Shown: in pieces, positions 47,898 to 59,200 of the stretch
Layout of the letters: each line of letters opens with the position of its first letter
How positions within the stretch are numbered: the first letter of the stretch is position 1
From: Pseudomonas sp. TH31
Lineage (GTDB): Bacteria > Pseudomonadota > Gammaproteobacteria > Pseudomonadales > Pseudomonadaceae
NCBI RefSeq assembly: GCF_016650815.1
Contig: NZ_JAEKEZ010000014.1
Span: 372,001-436,000 of the forward strand
Direction of reading: 5' to 3'
Length of the DNA: 64,000 bases
The notes under the pieces: generated by a model
Databases searched by the model: none
What the model saw: the letters and a program-made list of their open reading frames with translations, nothing else
Told to the model about the DNA's origin: nothing
Made by a program: the position numbers and the translations under genes

Positions 47898-47974
47898 AAA
47901 AGATCGCAGCCTTCGGCAGCGCCTGCAGGTGTACGCCATACCCATGTAGGCGCTGCCGAAGGCTGCGATCTTTT
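47898..47974. terminator. Palindromic repeat after lapC, probable terminator
   Basis: Fourth copy of the AAAAGATCGCAGCC...GGCTGCGATCTTTT family. It lies 4 bases past the lapC stop and would end transcription of lapEBC before the sulfur operon promoter. Confidence 0.65.
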
Positions 47975-47978
47975 CAGT

Positions 47979-49346
47979 TTACCGCTCGTGCAGCGCCTCG
48001 GCCCGCGCCCGGATAATCGGCTTGAGCAGGTAGCTGAGAATGGTCTTCTTGCCGGTAATGATGTCCACCGACGCCACCATCCCCGGAATAATCAGCAGCG
48101 GCTTTTCATCCGTGCCGAGATGACTGCGATCAGTACGCAGCTTGATGATGTAGTACGTAGTTTTCTTGTCTTCATCGGTGATGGTGTCGGCACCGATCTG
48201 CTCAAGCTTGGCTTTGAGCCCACCATAAATGGTGTAGTCGTACGCGGTGAATTTCACCGTCGCCTCTTGCCCTGGGTGCAGGAAGGCGATGTCTTGCGGG
48301 CGCACTTTTGCTTCCACCAGCAAGGTGTCGTCCAGCGGCACGATTTCCACCAGGTCGACGCCCGGCTGGATCACGCCGCCAATGGTGTTCACCAGCAGTT
48401 TGTTGACGATGCCGCGCACCGGCGAGGTCACCAGCGTGCGGCTGACCCGGTCTTCCAGTGCCTTGCCGGTGGCCTGGGCCTTGTTCAGGTCGGTGCGGGC
48501 TTCGTTGAGCTGAGTCAGCGCTTCGCTGCGGAATTTGCCGCGGGTCTCGTCAATCTTGCGCTGCACTTCCTTGATCGCCGATTCGGCGCGTGGAATGGCC
48601 AGGGTGGTCGCGTCCAGTTGCCCACGGGTTTCCACCTCGGCACGCTTGAGTCGCAGTACTTCCACCGGCGACACCGCGCCCTGAGCCACCAACGGCTCGG
48701 ACATGTTGATTTCCTGGCGTTGCAACGCCAGGCCACTGCGGTACTGCGCCTGCTTGGAGGTGAACTCACGCAGCTCTTGCTGACGCTGGATCAACTGCTC
48801 CTGCAACCCCCCGATTTCGTCGTGCAATTGCTGACGACGGCTGGTGTACAGCGACTCTTCGCTGGCAGCCTGGTTCGGCACAGCCTTGAGGACATCGGCC
48901 GGGAAGTTCAGCGGGCGGTTATCGACCTCGGCGCTCAAGCGCTCGACGCGCAGCAGCATCGACAGGCGATCAGCCTCGGTTTCACCGACGTTGGAAGCGA
49001 ACCGCGTGTCGTCCAGCCGAATCAGCGGCGCGCCGGCCTCGACGATCTGCCCTTCCTTGACATAGAGCTCGGAGACGATACCGCCCTCAAGGTTCTGGAT
49101 TTTCTGGATCTTGGACGATGGAATCGCCTTGCCGTCGCCCTTGGTCACTTCGTCGATGACCGCGAAGTTGGCCCAGAGCATCAGGAACACGAAGAAGCCG
49201 ATGATCGCCCAAATGGTCAGCCGCACCACGCGCGGCGCATCTTCGATCAGCGCTTTGTTCACTTCCGGCAGCGGTTGGCCTTGCAGCGAGGCGGAACCTT
49301 TGAAGTAACGGCGGATAGAGTCTTTGAAACCCGGCTTATGCGACAC
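47979..49346 (-). CDS. lapC: Type I secretion membrane fusion protein LapC
   Basis: HlyD-type adaptor of 455 residues. It has one membrane helix (LTIWAIIGFFVFLMLWANFA), then DEVTKGDGKAIPSSKIQKIQ and NLEGGIVSELYVKEGQIVEA, characteristic of type I adaptors. A long coiled coil follows (about residues 130-330), then the family C-terminal TGKKTILSYLLKPI. Its start overlaps the lapB end by 11 bases. With LapB and LapE it should export the LapA-type adhesin encoded divergently. The symbol rests on the complete lapE-lapB-lapC plus lapA context. Confidence 0.9.
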   Translation of the reverse strand: MSHKPGFKDSIRRYFKGSASLQGQPLPEVNKALIEDAPRVVRLTIWAIIGFFVFLMLWANFAVIDEVTKGDGKAIPSSKIQKIQNLEGGIVSELYVKEGQIVEAGAPLIRLDDTRFASNVGETEADRLSMLLRVERLSAEVDNRPLNFPADVLKAVPNQAASEESLYTSRRQQLHDEIGGLQEQLIQRQQELREFTSKQAQYRSGLALQRQEINMSEPLVAQGAVSPVEVLRLKRAEVETRGQLDATTLAIPRAESAIKEVQRKIDETRGKFRSEALTQLNEARTDLNKAQATGKALEDRVSRTLVTSPVRGIVNKLLVNTIGGVIQPGVDLVEIVPLDDTLLVEAKVRPQDIAFLHPGQEATVKFTAYDYTIYGGLKAKLEQIGADTITDEDKKTTYYIIKLRTDRSHLGTDEKPLLIIPGMVASVDIITGKKTILSYLLKPIIRARAEALHER

Positions 49347-51492
49347 TGATCTGCCCCTTTTTCAACGCTTCCATCACTACGGCTTTCGGGCCATCGGCGA
49401 GAATCTGCCCACGGTCGATCACCAACAGGCGATCCACCAGCGACAGCAGCGACGCACGGTGCGTCACCAGCACCACGGTTTTGTTTTCAATCACCGCAGC
49501 CAGGCGTTGTTTGAGACGTTCTTCGCCCGTGTTATCCATGGCACTGGTCGGTTCGTCGAGCAGCAGGATCGGCGGGTTGAGCAACAGCGCACGAGCCAGG
49601 GCCACGTTCTGGCGCTGGCCGCCGGACAGGTTCTGCCCACGCTCGCCGACTTGCAGCTCGTAACCTTGCGGGTGCAGACGGGCGAATTCGTGGACACCGG
49701 CCAGTTCGGCGGCTTGCAGCACCAGTTCGTCTTCTACATAGCGCGCACCGGATACCAGGTTGTCGCGCAGGGTGCCGGAGAGCAATTGAATGTCCTGAGG
49801 CACGTAGCCGATGTTGTGGCGCAGCTCGCTGACGTCAATCTGACGGATGTCGACGCCATCCACCAGCAACGCACCGTCATTCGGCTGATAGAGGCCTACC
49901 AACAGTTTGGCCAGGGAGCTTTTGCCCGAGCCGCTGCGACCGATGATGCCGATTTTTTCGCCGGGCTTGATGATCAGGTTGATATTCTTCAGCGCGGCGT
50001 TTTGCTGATTCGGGTAAGTGAAGTTCAACTGACGGCACTCGATGGCGCCTTGCAGCACTTTGCGGCTCAGTGGGCGCTCTTCGAAATTGCGCTCTTGCGG
50101 CAGTTCCATCATCTGGTCGACCGAAGTCATGGTCACCCGCGCTTGCTGGTAGCGGGTCAACAGACCGGACAACGAGGCCAGCGGGCTCAGCGCACGGCCG
50201 CTGAGCATATAGCAGGCAATCAGACCGCCCATGCTCAGGTGGCCGTCGATGATCTGGTACACGCCGAAGACGATCATGATCACCCCGGCCAGTTGCTGGA
50301 TCAGCAAGGTGATGTTCATCGCCAGGCCGGAAAGCATTTTCACCCGCAGTTCGAGGCGGCTGAGGGTGCCGATGGTCTGTTCCCACTGGTACTGACGTTC
50401 GCTTTCGGCGTTGTTGACCTTCACAGCATCGAGGCCGGCGAGGGTTTCGATCAGGCTCGACTGACGCTCGGCGGCGAGGGCCATGGTCCGTTCCATGGTC
50501 GCCACCAATGGCTTCTGCAGCGCATAACCGATCAGCAGGGCAATCGGGAACGCCAGGACCGGGATCCACACCAGGTGTCCGCCGAGGATCGCGATGACCA
50601 TGAAGATCAACAGCGTAAACGGCAGGTCGATCAAGCTGGTCAGCGTCAGCGACGCGAGGAAGTCCCGCAGGCTCTGAAACTCGTGGATGTTCTGGGCAAA
50701 GCTGCCGACCCGGGCCGGGCGGCACTTCATGGCCATGCCGACGATACGCTCGAACAATGTGGCCGAGATAATCAGGTCGGTTTTCTTGCCGGCCAGGTCC
50801 AGACAGAGGCTGCGCAGGCTCTTGAGGATCAGGTCGAACAGGTAAGCGCCGGTGATGCCGATCGCCAATACCCACAGGGTCGATTCGGCCTGGTTCGGCA
50901 CGACGCGGTCGTAGACATTCATCACAAACAGCGGCGCGGCCATGGCGATGATGTTGATCAGGAAACTGGCGGCGATGGCGTCGGCGTAAAGCCAGCGCGA
51001 ACGCTTGAGGGTGTCGCGAAACCACGAACGCGCACGGGGGATCAGCGTGCCGTGATTGACGTCGAATTTGTGTTGGGGTTGAGCAAAGAAGACTTTGCCG
51101 ATGTAGTCGTCGGCCAGCAGTTCACGGCTGACGACGCTTTCGCCGCCATCGGTTTCGCTGAGCAGCACGCGAGCCTGATCTTCACCGAGCCAGCCGAGCA
51201 GCACCGCACTGCGACCGTCCTTGAGCAGCAACAACGCAGGCATGGCAATTGCCGGAATGTCTTCCAGCTTGCGTTGCAGCACTCGGCCTTGCAGGCCGGC
51301 GCGAGCGGCTGCACGGGGCAGCAACTCGACGCTCAGGCGCTGTTTGGGCAACGGCAGGCCGGTGGTCAGCATCGCGGCGCTGGCTGGTTTTTGATGCAGC
51401 GTGCACAGAGCTAGCAGGCCATCCAGTAACGGATCGTCATGTAGCGCGCGTGGATCATGAATGAGTTGAACTCGACTGACTTCTGATTCCAC
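49336..51492 (-). CDS. lapB: Type I secretion ABC transporter LapB
   Basis: Protein of 718 residues. The N-terminal C39-like domain (about residues 1-135, PLLDGLLALCTLHQKPASAA) lacks the usual catalytic Cys-peptidase motif. Six membrane helices follow, then an ATPase domain with Walker A (IGIIGRSGSGKSSLAKLLVG), signature NLSGGQRQNVALARALLLNP, Walker B (ILLLDEPTSAMD) and switch His (VVLVTHRASLL). I prefer GTG 51492 (VESEVSRVQ) because AAGAG lies 8 bases upstream; another GTG nine bases earlier is possible. C39-like domains without protease activity bind RTX adhesin substrates. Confidence 0.93.
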   Translation of the reverse strand: MESEVSRVQLIHDPRALHDDPLLDGLLALCTLHQKPASAAMLTTGLPLPKQRLSVELLPRAAARAGLQGRVLQRKLEDIPAIAMPALLLLKDGRSAVLLGWLGEDQARVLLSETDGGESVVSRELLADDYIGKVFFAQPQHKFDVNHGTLIPRARSWFRDTLKRSRWLYADAIAASFLINIIAMAAPLFVMNVYDRVVPNQAESTLWVLAIGITGAYLFDLILKSLRSLCLDLAGKKTDLIISATLFERIVGMAMKCRPARVGSFAQNIHEFQSLRDFLASLTLTSLIDLPFTLLIFMVIAILGGHLVWIPVLAFPIALLIGYALQKPLVATMERTMALAAERQSSLIETLAGLDAVKVNNAESERQYQWEQTIGTLSRLELRVKMLSGLAMNITLLIQQLAGVIMIVFGVYQIIDGHLSMGGLIACYMLSGRALSPLASLSGLLTRYQQARVTMTSVDQMMELPQERNFEERPLSRKVLQGAIECRQLNFTYPNQQNAALKNINLIIKPGEKIGIIGRSGSGKSSLAKLLVGLYQPNDGALLVDGVDIRQIDVSELRHNIGYVPQDIQLLSGTLRDNLVSGARYVEDELVLQAAELAGVHEFARLHPQGYELQVGERGQNLSGGQRQNVALARALLLNPPILLLDEPTSAMDNTGEERLKQRLAAVIENKTVVLVTHRASLLSLVDRLLVIDRGQILADGPKAVVMEALKKGQISVA

Positions 51493-51534
51493 GCTCGGCA
51501 CTCTTGGCTAACAATTGAACAATGAAGGTTCTGC

Positions 51535-52887
51535 TCAATTCATACCGGGCAGTTGGACCTTTGGCTTCACGTCGTTCTGCACGACGGATGCCAACGGTGC
51601 GACCACTCCCTGGCTCTTGAGCAACTCGCCCATGGTCGCCTTGATTCGGTACTGAGTAAATAACTGAATGTTTTTGATTTCCTCCAAACGACGGGAAGCC
51701 GTGAACAGTTCGTTTTCACTGTCGAGCAAGTCGAGCAAGGTGCGCTGACCGAGGCTGAATTGCTTCTGGTAAGCGGTGCGCACGGCGGTGCTGCGGTCCA
51801 CATATTGCTGGGCAATCGGCACTTGGGCGTTGGCGTTGTTCTGGGCGTTCCAGGCCAGGCCCAACTCCTGGTTCAACTCGCGCAGGGCGTTGTTGCGGAT
51901 ATCCAGCGCCTGGGTAGACAGGTAGGACTTGGATTCCAGATCAGCCTTGTTGCTGCCACCGGCGAACAGGTTGAAGCGCATGCGCAGCATAGCTTGCCAT
52001 TCGTTGTTGTGGCCCACCTGACCGTCGAGGTTATTGTCGGCGGTGCGGCCCAGCTCGGCGTCAAAACGCGGGTAGAAAGTCGACTTGGCGGCTTCGTACT
52101 GCTTTTCGGCGGCGGAGATATCGGATTCGGCGGAACGCAGGATCGGGCTGTTTTCCAGCATCTGCTGGCGGGCTTCATTCAGATTGGCTGGCAGCAATGC
52201 CATGAACGGCGCCGGACGCTCCAGTTGATCGGGCATCTGGCCCACGGCAGCGAGGAAGTTGGTCTCGGCGTCGGCCAGATTGGTCTGTTCGGTGATCAGG
52301 TTGTTGCGGGCCTGAGCCATACGCGCTTCGGCCTGATCGAGGTCAGCGCCGCTGCCTACACCGCGGGAGGTGCGCAATTTGATCTGGTCGAAAATCCGCT
52401 CGTGGCTCTTCAGGTTTTCTTCAGCAAGACGCACAAATTCGCGGCGGGTCAGCACATCCAGATAGACCTGGGCGACGGTGAGCCCAGTGCGCTCCGAGGT
52501 ACCGAGCAACGCATAAGCACGGGAATTAACGGTGGCTTGTTGACGCCCTACTTCGCTGGACGTCGCAAAACCGTCAAAAACCATTTGCGAAAGACGCAAG
52601 CTCGACTCGCCGCGGTTCAAAGTGTCCCAGTGATTGGTGCCGGTGTCGGCCCGGGTCGTGGCGTTGTCAGAGCCTTCGCGACCATAACCGCCGAGCAGAT
52701 CGACCCGTGGCAGGTATCCACCTTTGGCTGCCTTTAATTGATAATCCGCGGCCAATCGACTGTTAACACCTGCCTGGATTTCCGGATGGACATCCAGTGC
52801 CTGTTGCATGGCTTCCGGCAAGGATTGGGCTTGGGCAAAACTGGCGGCGAGGGCGAAAGGTAAAGCCTTGAATAGGTACGAACGCAT
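51535..52887 (-). CDS. lapE: TolC-family outer-membrane channel LapE
   Basis: Protein of 450 residues with a signal peptide (SYLFKALPFALAASFAQAQS). It has the AggA/TolC-type repeats, including KGGYLPRVDLLGGYG, SGADLDQAEARMAQARNNL and FSLGQRTLLDLLDSENELFT. Start ATG at 52887 (MRSYLFK); an upstream in-frame extension lacks a signal. First gene of the lapEBC operon, divergent from lapA. It forms the outer-membrane duct in which LapA-type adhesins are held by their retention module. Confidence 0.9.
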   Translation of the reverse strand: MRSYLFKALPFALAASFAQAQSLPEAMQQALDVHPEIQAGVNSRLAADYQLKAAKGGYLPRVDLLGGYGREGSDNATTRADTGTNHWDTLNRGESSLRLSQMVFDGFATSSEVGRQQATVNSRAYALLGTSERTGLTVAQVYLDVLTRREFVRLAEENLKSHERIFDQIKLRTSRGVGSGADLDQAEARMAQARNNLITEQTNLADAETNFLAAVGQMPDQLERPAPFMALLPANLNEARQQMLENSPILRSAESDISAAEKQYEAAKSTFYPRFDAELGRTADNNLDGQVGHNNEWQAMLRMRFNLFAGGSNKADLESKSYLSTQALDIRNNALRELNQELGLAWNAQNNANAQVPIAQQYVDRSTAVRTAYQKQFSLGQRTLLDLLDSENELFTASRRLEEIKNIQLFTQYRIKATMGELLKSQGVVAPLASVVQNDVKPKVQLPGMN

Positions 52888-53245
52888 GTTGGAAATATCC
52901 CAGGACTTCTTGTCTTGAATCACAGCAAATAAAGGTGCTGCGTCGGATGATGGCAACCGGAATGACCGTATGTCGGAAAGTTCAAAACAGGAACTGGATC
53001 ACACGCTGTAGGACAGGTCGCCGCTTAAATATCAATGTGACATTACTGGGGCGATTGTTTAGGATGGCACCCATAAGGTCAATAGTTTGGCATAAACTTA
53101 ATAGCTAAAGAACATAGCCAAATTATTGACGAATCGTAGCGTCAAGCTTGTGCGTTAATTTTTAAAAAGTACGTCCAGACTGCTTTGGCGAGTTCGCCAT
53201 CAGGTCCATGGAAGTCAACTGAACGTGACACCCGGAGAGTCTTCA
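52888..53245. promoter_or_regulatory. Divergent control region between lapE and lapA
   Basis: 358 bases without a gene. It holds an AT-rich core (about 53040-53170), the inverted repeat TTGACG-AATCGTAG-CGTCAA (53126-53145), and a possible FleQ-type box. The Shine-Dalgarno sequence GGAGAG lies 6 bases before the lapA ATG. I could not assign -35 and -10 boxes with confidence. Confidence 0.5.
53078..53091 (+). promoter_or_regulatory. Possible FleQ-type binding site upstream of lapA
   Basis: GTCAATAGTTTGGC matches 11 of 14 positions of the FleQ box as I recall it from pel and related promoters (GTCaNTAAAtTGAC). FleQ with c-di-GMP is known to control lapA in pseudomonads. The match was read by eye and is not strong. 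Confidence 0.3.
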
Positions 53246-56200
53246 ATGAGCAGTGTTGTTGCCATCGTCAAAAGCATTGTTGGTCAGGTTTTCGCGGTGT
53301 CCCCAGAGGGCGTCCGCCGCGTGCTCGTTGAAGGCGACCGTCTGTTTGTCGGCGATCAGTTAGACACCGGTGCCGCTGGTGCCGTCACGCTCGAATTGGC
53401 CGATGGCCGGACCCTGGACCTGGGCCGCGACACTCAGTGGAGTGGCAGCGCACCGGATTCCACCACCGACCTCGCACAGGCCACTGCACAAGCCGCGCCA
53501 TCGGTTGAAGAACTGCAACAAGCCATCGTTGCCGGCGCCGACCCGACCACCGATCTTGAAGCCACTGCAGCCGGCCCGGCAGCAGCAGGTACGGGCGGAG
53601 CAGCCGGTGGCGGTCACAGTTTCGTGGTATTGGATGCAACCGCTGGCCGGGTAGACCCGACCATTGGTTTCCCGACCGCGGGCATCGGCTCTGCCGCGCT
53701 GGCCACACAAAACACCGTCGGTGCCCAGACCACCAACAACGCCACCGTCGTTAACGCCTCGACCCTGAGCCTGAGCGCCACGCCGACCATCACCGAAGCC
53801 GGTGGCGTACTGGTTTACACCGCAACCCTGACCCAGGCACCGACCAGCGACCTGACCATCTCCCTGTCCAACGGCTCGGTGATCGTGATTCAGGCCGGCC
53901 AGACCACCGGCACCGTCAACGTGACACTGGCACCGCACGACACCGTCTATAACGACGCGACTCAGATCAACGTTACCGTCACTGGCACCACCGGTGGTGC
54001 CGGCATCCTCGTCATCCCGCCGACTGTGCCGGCCGTGACGCAGGTCACCGACACTATCGACACCACGACCGTCACCTTGACGGCGGGTGGCAGCGTCACT
54101 GAAGGCGGGCAAATCACCTACACCGCAACACTGACCAGTCCGGCTCAGACCCCGGTTACCGTGACGCTGTCCAACGGTTCGACCATCACCATCGACGCCG
54201 GTAAAACCACTGGCACCGTGAACGTTCCGACGCCAGCCAATGACGTCTATAACAATGGCAGCACCGTCAGCACCACGATCACCGGCACTACGGGCGGCAA
54301 TTTCGAGAACCTGGCGCCGAACCCGGCCCCGGCGGTCACGACCATTACCGACTCTGTCGACAACACCGGGCTCACCCTGACAGCGACGGGTAGCGTTACC
54401 GAAGGCGGCCAGATCACCTACACCGCCACCCTGACCAATCCGGCCCAGACGCCAGTGACCGTGACGCTGTCCAACGGTTCGACCATCACTATTGAAGCCG
54501 GTAAAACCACCGGCTCGGTGCACGTCGATACCCCGGCCAATGACGTCTATCAGAATGGCAGCACTGTCAGCACCACGATCACTGGCGCAACGGGCGGCAA
54601 CTTCGAACAGCTGACCCCGAGCCCGGCTCCGGCCGTAACGACCATCACTGATTCGGTGGACACCACTACCGTTACGCTGACAGCAGGCTCGACGGTCACC
54701 GAAGGCGGCCAGATCACTTATACCGCCACCTTGACCAACGCGGCGCAAACGCCAGTGACCGTGACGCTATCCAACGGTTCGACCATCACTATTGAAGCCG
54801 GTAAAACCACCGGCTCGGTGCACGTCGATACCCCGGCCAATGACGTCTATCAGAACGGCAGTACCGTCAGCACCACGATTACCGGCGCTACTGGCGGCAA
54901 CTTCGAACAGTTGACCCCGAACCCGGCTCCGGCCGTGACGACCATCACCGACTCGTTCGACAACACTGGCCTGAGCCTCACCGCGACCGGCACTGTCGTT
55001 GAAGGCGGCCAGATTATTTACACCGCAACCCTGACCAACCCGGCCGGCACGCCGATGACCGTGACCTTGAGCAATGGCTCGGTCATTACCATCGAAGCGG
55101 GCAAAACTACCGGCAGCGTCACCGTCGATACCCCGCCGAACGACGTCTACAACAATGGCAGCACCGTCAGCACCACGATCACCGGTACTACCGGCGGTAA
55201 TTTCGAGCAACTGACCCCGAGCACTGAGCCGGCGCTGACGACCATCACCGACTCGAAAGACACCACAGGCCTGAGCCTGAGCGCGACGGATACCGTGGCT
55301 GAAGGCGGTTCGATTGTTTACACCGCGACGCTGACCAACGCGGCTGGCACCCCGGTAACCGTGACCTTGTCGAACGGATCGGTGATCACCATCGATGCGG
55401 GCAAAACCACGGGCACCGTCACCGTCCCAGCGCCAGCTGATGACGTCTATAAAGATGCCGGCAAAGTTGAAGTCACCGTTAAAGATGCCACGGGCGGTAA
55501 CTTTGAGAATCTGGTGACCAATCCGGCTGCGGCCGTGACCAACGTCACCGATACCATCGACACCTCGACCGTTACTCTGAAGGCTGATCCATCGGCGGCT
55601 GAAGGCGGCACCGTCACTTACACCGCGACAGTCGGCCAGCCAGTGACTGGCAGCCCGGTCACCGTGACTTTGGCCAACGGCCAGACAATCACCATCGACA
55701 TCGGTAAAACCAGCGGCACCGTTAACGCTGTTGCACCGAACGACGCTCTCAATGGTCATGCACCACTGACCAACTCGATCACTGGTGTGAGCGGCGGTAA
55801 CTACGAAAACCTGGTTGCTGACAAAACCCCAGTCAGCACCACTGTGACCGACACGGTTGATACCACCACGCTGAGCCTTGGCGCGACTGACTCGGTCGCC
55901 GAAGGTGGCCAGATCGTTTACACCGCCACTCTGACCAACGCGGCTGGCACACCAGTGACCGTCACGCTGAGCAACGGCTCGGTGATCACCATCGACGCTG
56001 GCAAAACTACCGGTTCCGTGACCGTCGCGGCCCCGGCCGATGACGTGTACAAAGATGCCGGCAAAGTTGAAGTCACCGTCAAAGATGCCGCTGGCGGCAA
56101 TTTTGAGAACCTGGTGACCAATCCGGCTGCGGCCGTGACCAACGTCACCGATACCATCGACACCTCGACCGTCACCCTGAAGGCTGATCCATCCGCGGCT

Positions 56201-59200
56201 GAAGGCGGCACCGTCACCTACACCGCGTCGGTTGGCCAGCCTGTGACAGGCAGCCCGGTCACCGTGACTTTGGCCAACGGCCAAAACATCACCATCGATA
56301 TTGGTAAAACCACCGGTACCGTGACCACCCTCGCGCCAAACGACGCGTTGAATGGTCATGCGCCACTGACCAACTCGATTACTGGTGTAAGCGGCGGTAA
56401 CTACGAAAATCTGGTCGCTGACAAAACCCCAGTCAGCACCACTGTGACCGACACGGTTGATACCACCACGCTAAACCTTGGCGCGACTGACTCGGTCGCC
56501 GAAGGTGGCCAGATCGTTTACACCGCGACGCTGACCAATGCGGCTGGCACGCCAGTGACTGTCACCTTGAGCAATGGCTCGGTGATCACTATCGACGCCG
56601 GCAAAACTACCGGTTCCGTGACCGTCGCCGCTCCAGCCGATGACGTCTATAAAGACGCCGGCAAAGTTGAAGTCACTGTCAAAGATGCCGCTGGCGGCAA
56701 CTTTGAGAACCTGGTGACCAATCCGGCTGCGGCCGTGACCAACGTCACCGATACCATCGACACCTCGACCGTCACCCTGAAGGCTGATCCATCCGCGGCG
56801 GAAGGTGGCACCGTCACCTACACCGCGACCGTCGGGCAGCCAGTGACAGGTTCGCCAGTGACCGTGACTTTGGCCAACGGCCAGACCATCACCATCGACA
56901 TCGGTAAAACCAGCGGCACCGTTAACGCTGTTGCACCGAACGACGCTCTTAATGGTCATACGCCGTTGACCAACTCGATCACCGGTGTGAGCGGCGGCAA
57001 CTACGAAAACCTGGTCGCCGACAAAACTCCAGTCAGCACCATTGTGACCGACACGGTTGATACCACCACGCTGAGCCTTGGCGCGACTGACTCGGTCGCT
57101 GAAGGTGGCCAGATCGTTTACACCGCGACGCTGACCAACGCGGCCGGCACACCAGTGACTGTCACCTTGAGTAACGGCTCGGTGATCACCATTGATGCCG
57201 GCAAAACCACGGGCACCGTCACCGTCGCCGCTCCGGCCGATGACGTTTACAAAGATGCCGGCAAAGTTGAAGTCACCGTTAAAGATGCCACGGGCGGTAA
57301 CTTTGAGAATCTGGTGACCAATCCGGCTGCGGCCGTGACCAACGTCACCGATACCATCGACACCTCGACCGTCACCCTGAAGGCTGATCCATCCGCCGCT
57401 GAAGGTGGCACTGTCACCTATACCGCGACGGTTGGGCAGCCTGTGACAGGTTCGCCAGTGACCGTGACTTTGGCCAATGGCCAAAACATCACCATCGACA
57501 TCGGCAAAACCACTGGCACCGTCACCGCAATTGCACCGAACGACGCGTTGAATGGTCATGCACCACTGACCAACTCGATCACTGGTGTGAGCGGCGGCAA
57601 CTACGAAAATCTGGTCGCCGATAAAACCCCGGTTTCGACTAACGTCACTGACACCGTAGACACCACGACCCTCAGCCTGAGCGCGACTGATACCGTGGCT
57701 GAGGGCGGTTCGATCATTTACACCGCCACCCTGACCAACGCGGCTGGCACCCCGGTAACCGTGACCTTGTCGAACGGCTCGGTGATCACCATCGATGCGG
57801 GCAAAACCACGGGCACCGTCACCGTCCCAGCGCCAGCTGATGACGTCTATAAAGACGCCGGCAAAGTTGAAGTCACTGTCAAAGATGCCGCTGGCGGCAA
57901 CTTTGAGAACCTGGTGACCAGTCCGGCTGCGGCCGTGACCAACGTCACCGATACCATCGACACCTCGACCGTCACCCTGAAGGCTGATCCGTCCGCGGCT
58001 GAAGGTGGCACTGTCACCTACACCGCGACAGTCGGCCAGCCAGTGACTGGCAGCCCGGTCACCGTGACTTTGGCCAACGGCCAGACAATCACCATCGACA
58101 TCGGCAAAACCACTGGCACCGTCACCGCAATTGCACCGAACGACGCGTTGAATGGTCATGCACCACTGACCAACTCGATCACTGGTGTGAGCGGCGGCAA
58201 CTACGAAAATCTGGTCGCCGATAAAACCCCGGTTTCGACTAACGTCACTGACACCATCGACACCACCAACCTGTCGTTGACCGCAACCAACTCGGTGGCC
58301 GAAGGTGGCCAGATCGTTTACACCGCCACTCTGACCAACGCGGCCGGCACGCCAGTGACTGTCACCTTGAGCAATGGCTCGGTGATCACCATTGATGCCG
58401 GCAAAACCACGGGCACAGTGACGGTCGATGCACCAAAAGACGACGTCTACCTCGACGCCGGCAAGGTCAGCGCCACAATTACCACCGCGACCGGCGGCAA
58501 TTTCGAAAGCCTCGTACCGAGCACGGCTGCGGCCGTGACCAACGTCACCGATACCATCGACACCTCGACCGTCACCCTGAAGGCTGATCCGTCCGCGGCT
58601 GAAGGTGGCACTGTCACCTACACCGCGACAGTCGGCCAGCCAGTGACTGGCAGCCCGGTCACCGTGACTTTGGCCAACGGCCAGACCATTACGATCGACA
58701 TCGGCAAAACCAGCGGCACCGTCACTGCCGTTGCACCGAACGACGCTCTCAATGGTCATGCACCACTGACCAACTCGATCACCGGTGTGAGCGGCGGCAA
58801 CTACGAAAACCTGGTCGCCGACAAAACTCCAGTCAGCACCATTGTGACCGACACGGTTGATACCACCACGCTGAGCCTTGGCGCGACTGACTCGGTCGCC
58901 GAAGGTGGCCAGATCGTTTACACCGCCACTCTGACCAACGCGGCCGGCACGCCAGTGACTGTCACCTTGAGCAATGGCTCGGTGATCACCATTGATGCCG
59001 GCAAAACCACGGGCACAGTGACGGTCGATGCACCAAAAGACGACGTCTACCTCGACGCCGGCAAGGTCAGCGCCACAATTACCACCGCGACCGGCGGCAA
59101 TTTCGAAAGCCTCGTACCGAGCACGGCTGCGGCCGTGACCAACGTTACCGATACCATCGATACCTCGACCGTCACCTTGAAGGCTGATCCATCCGCGGCT

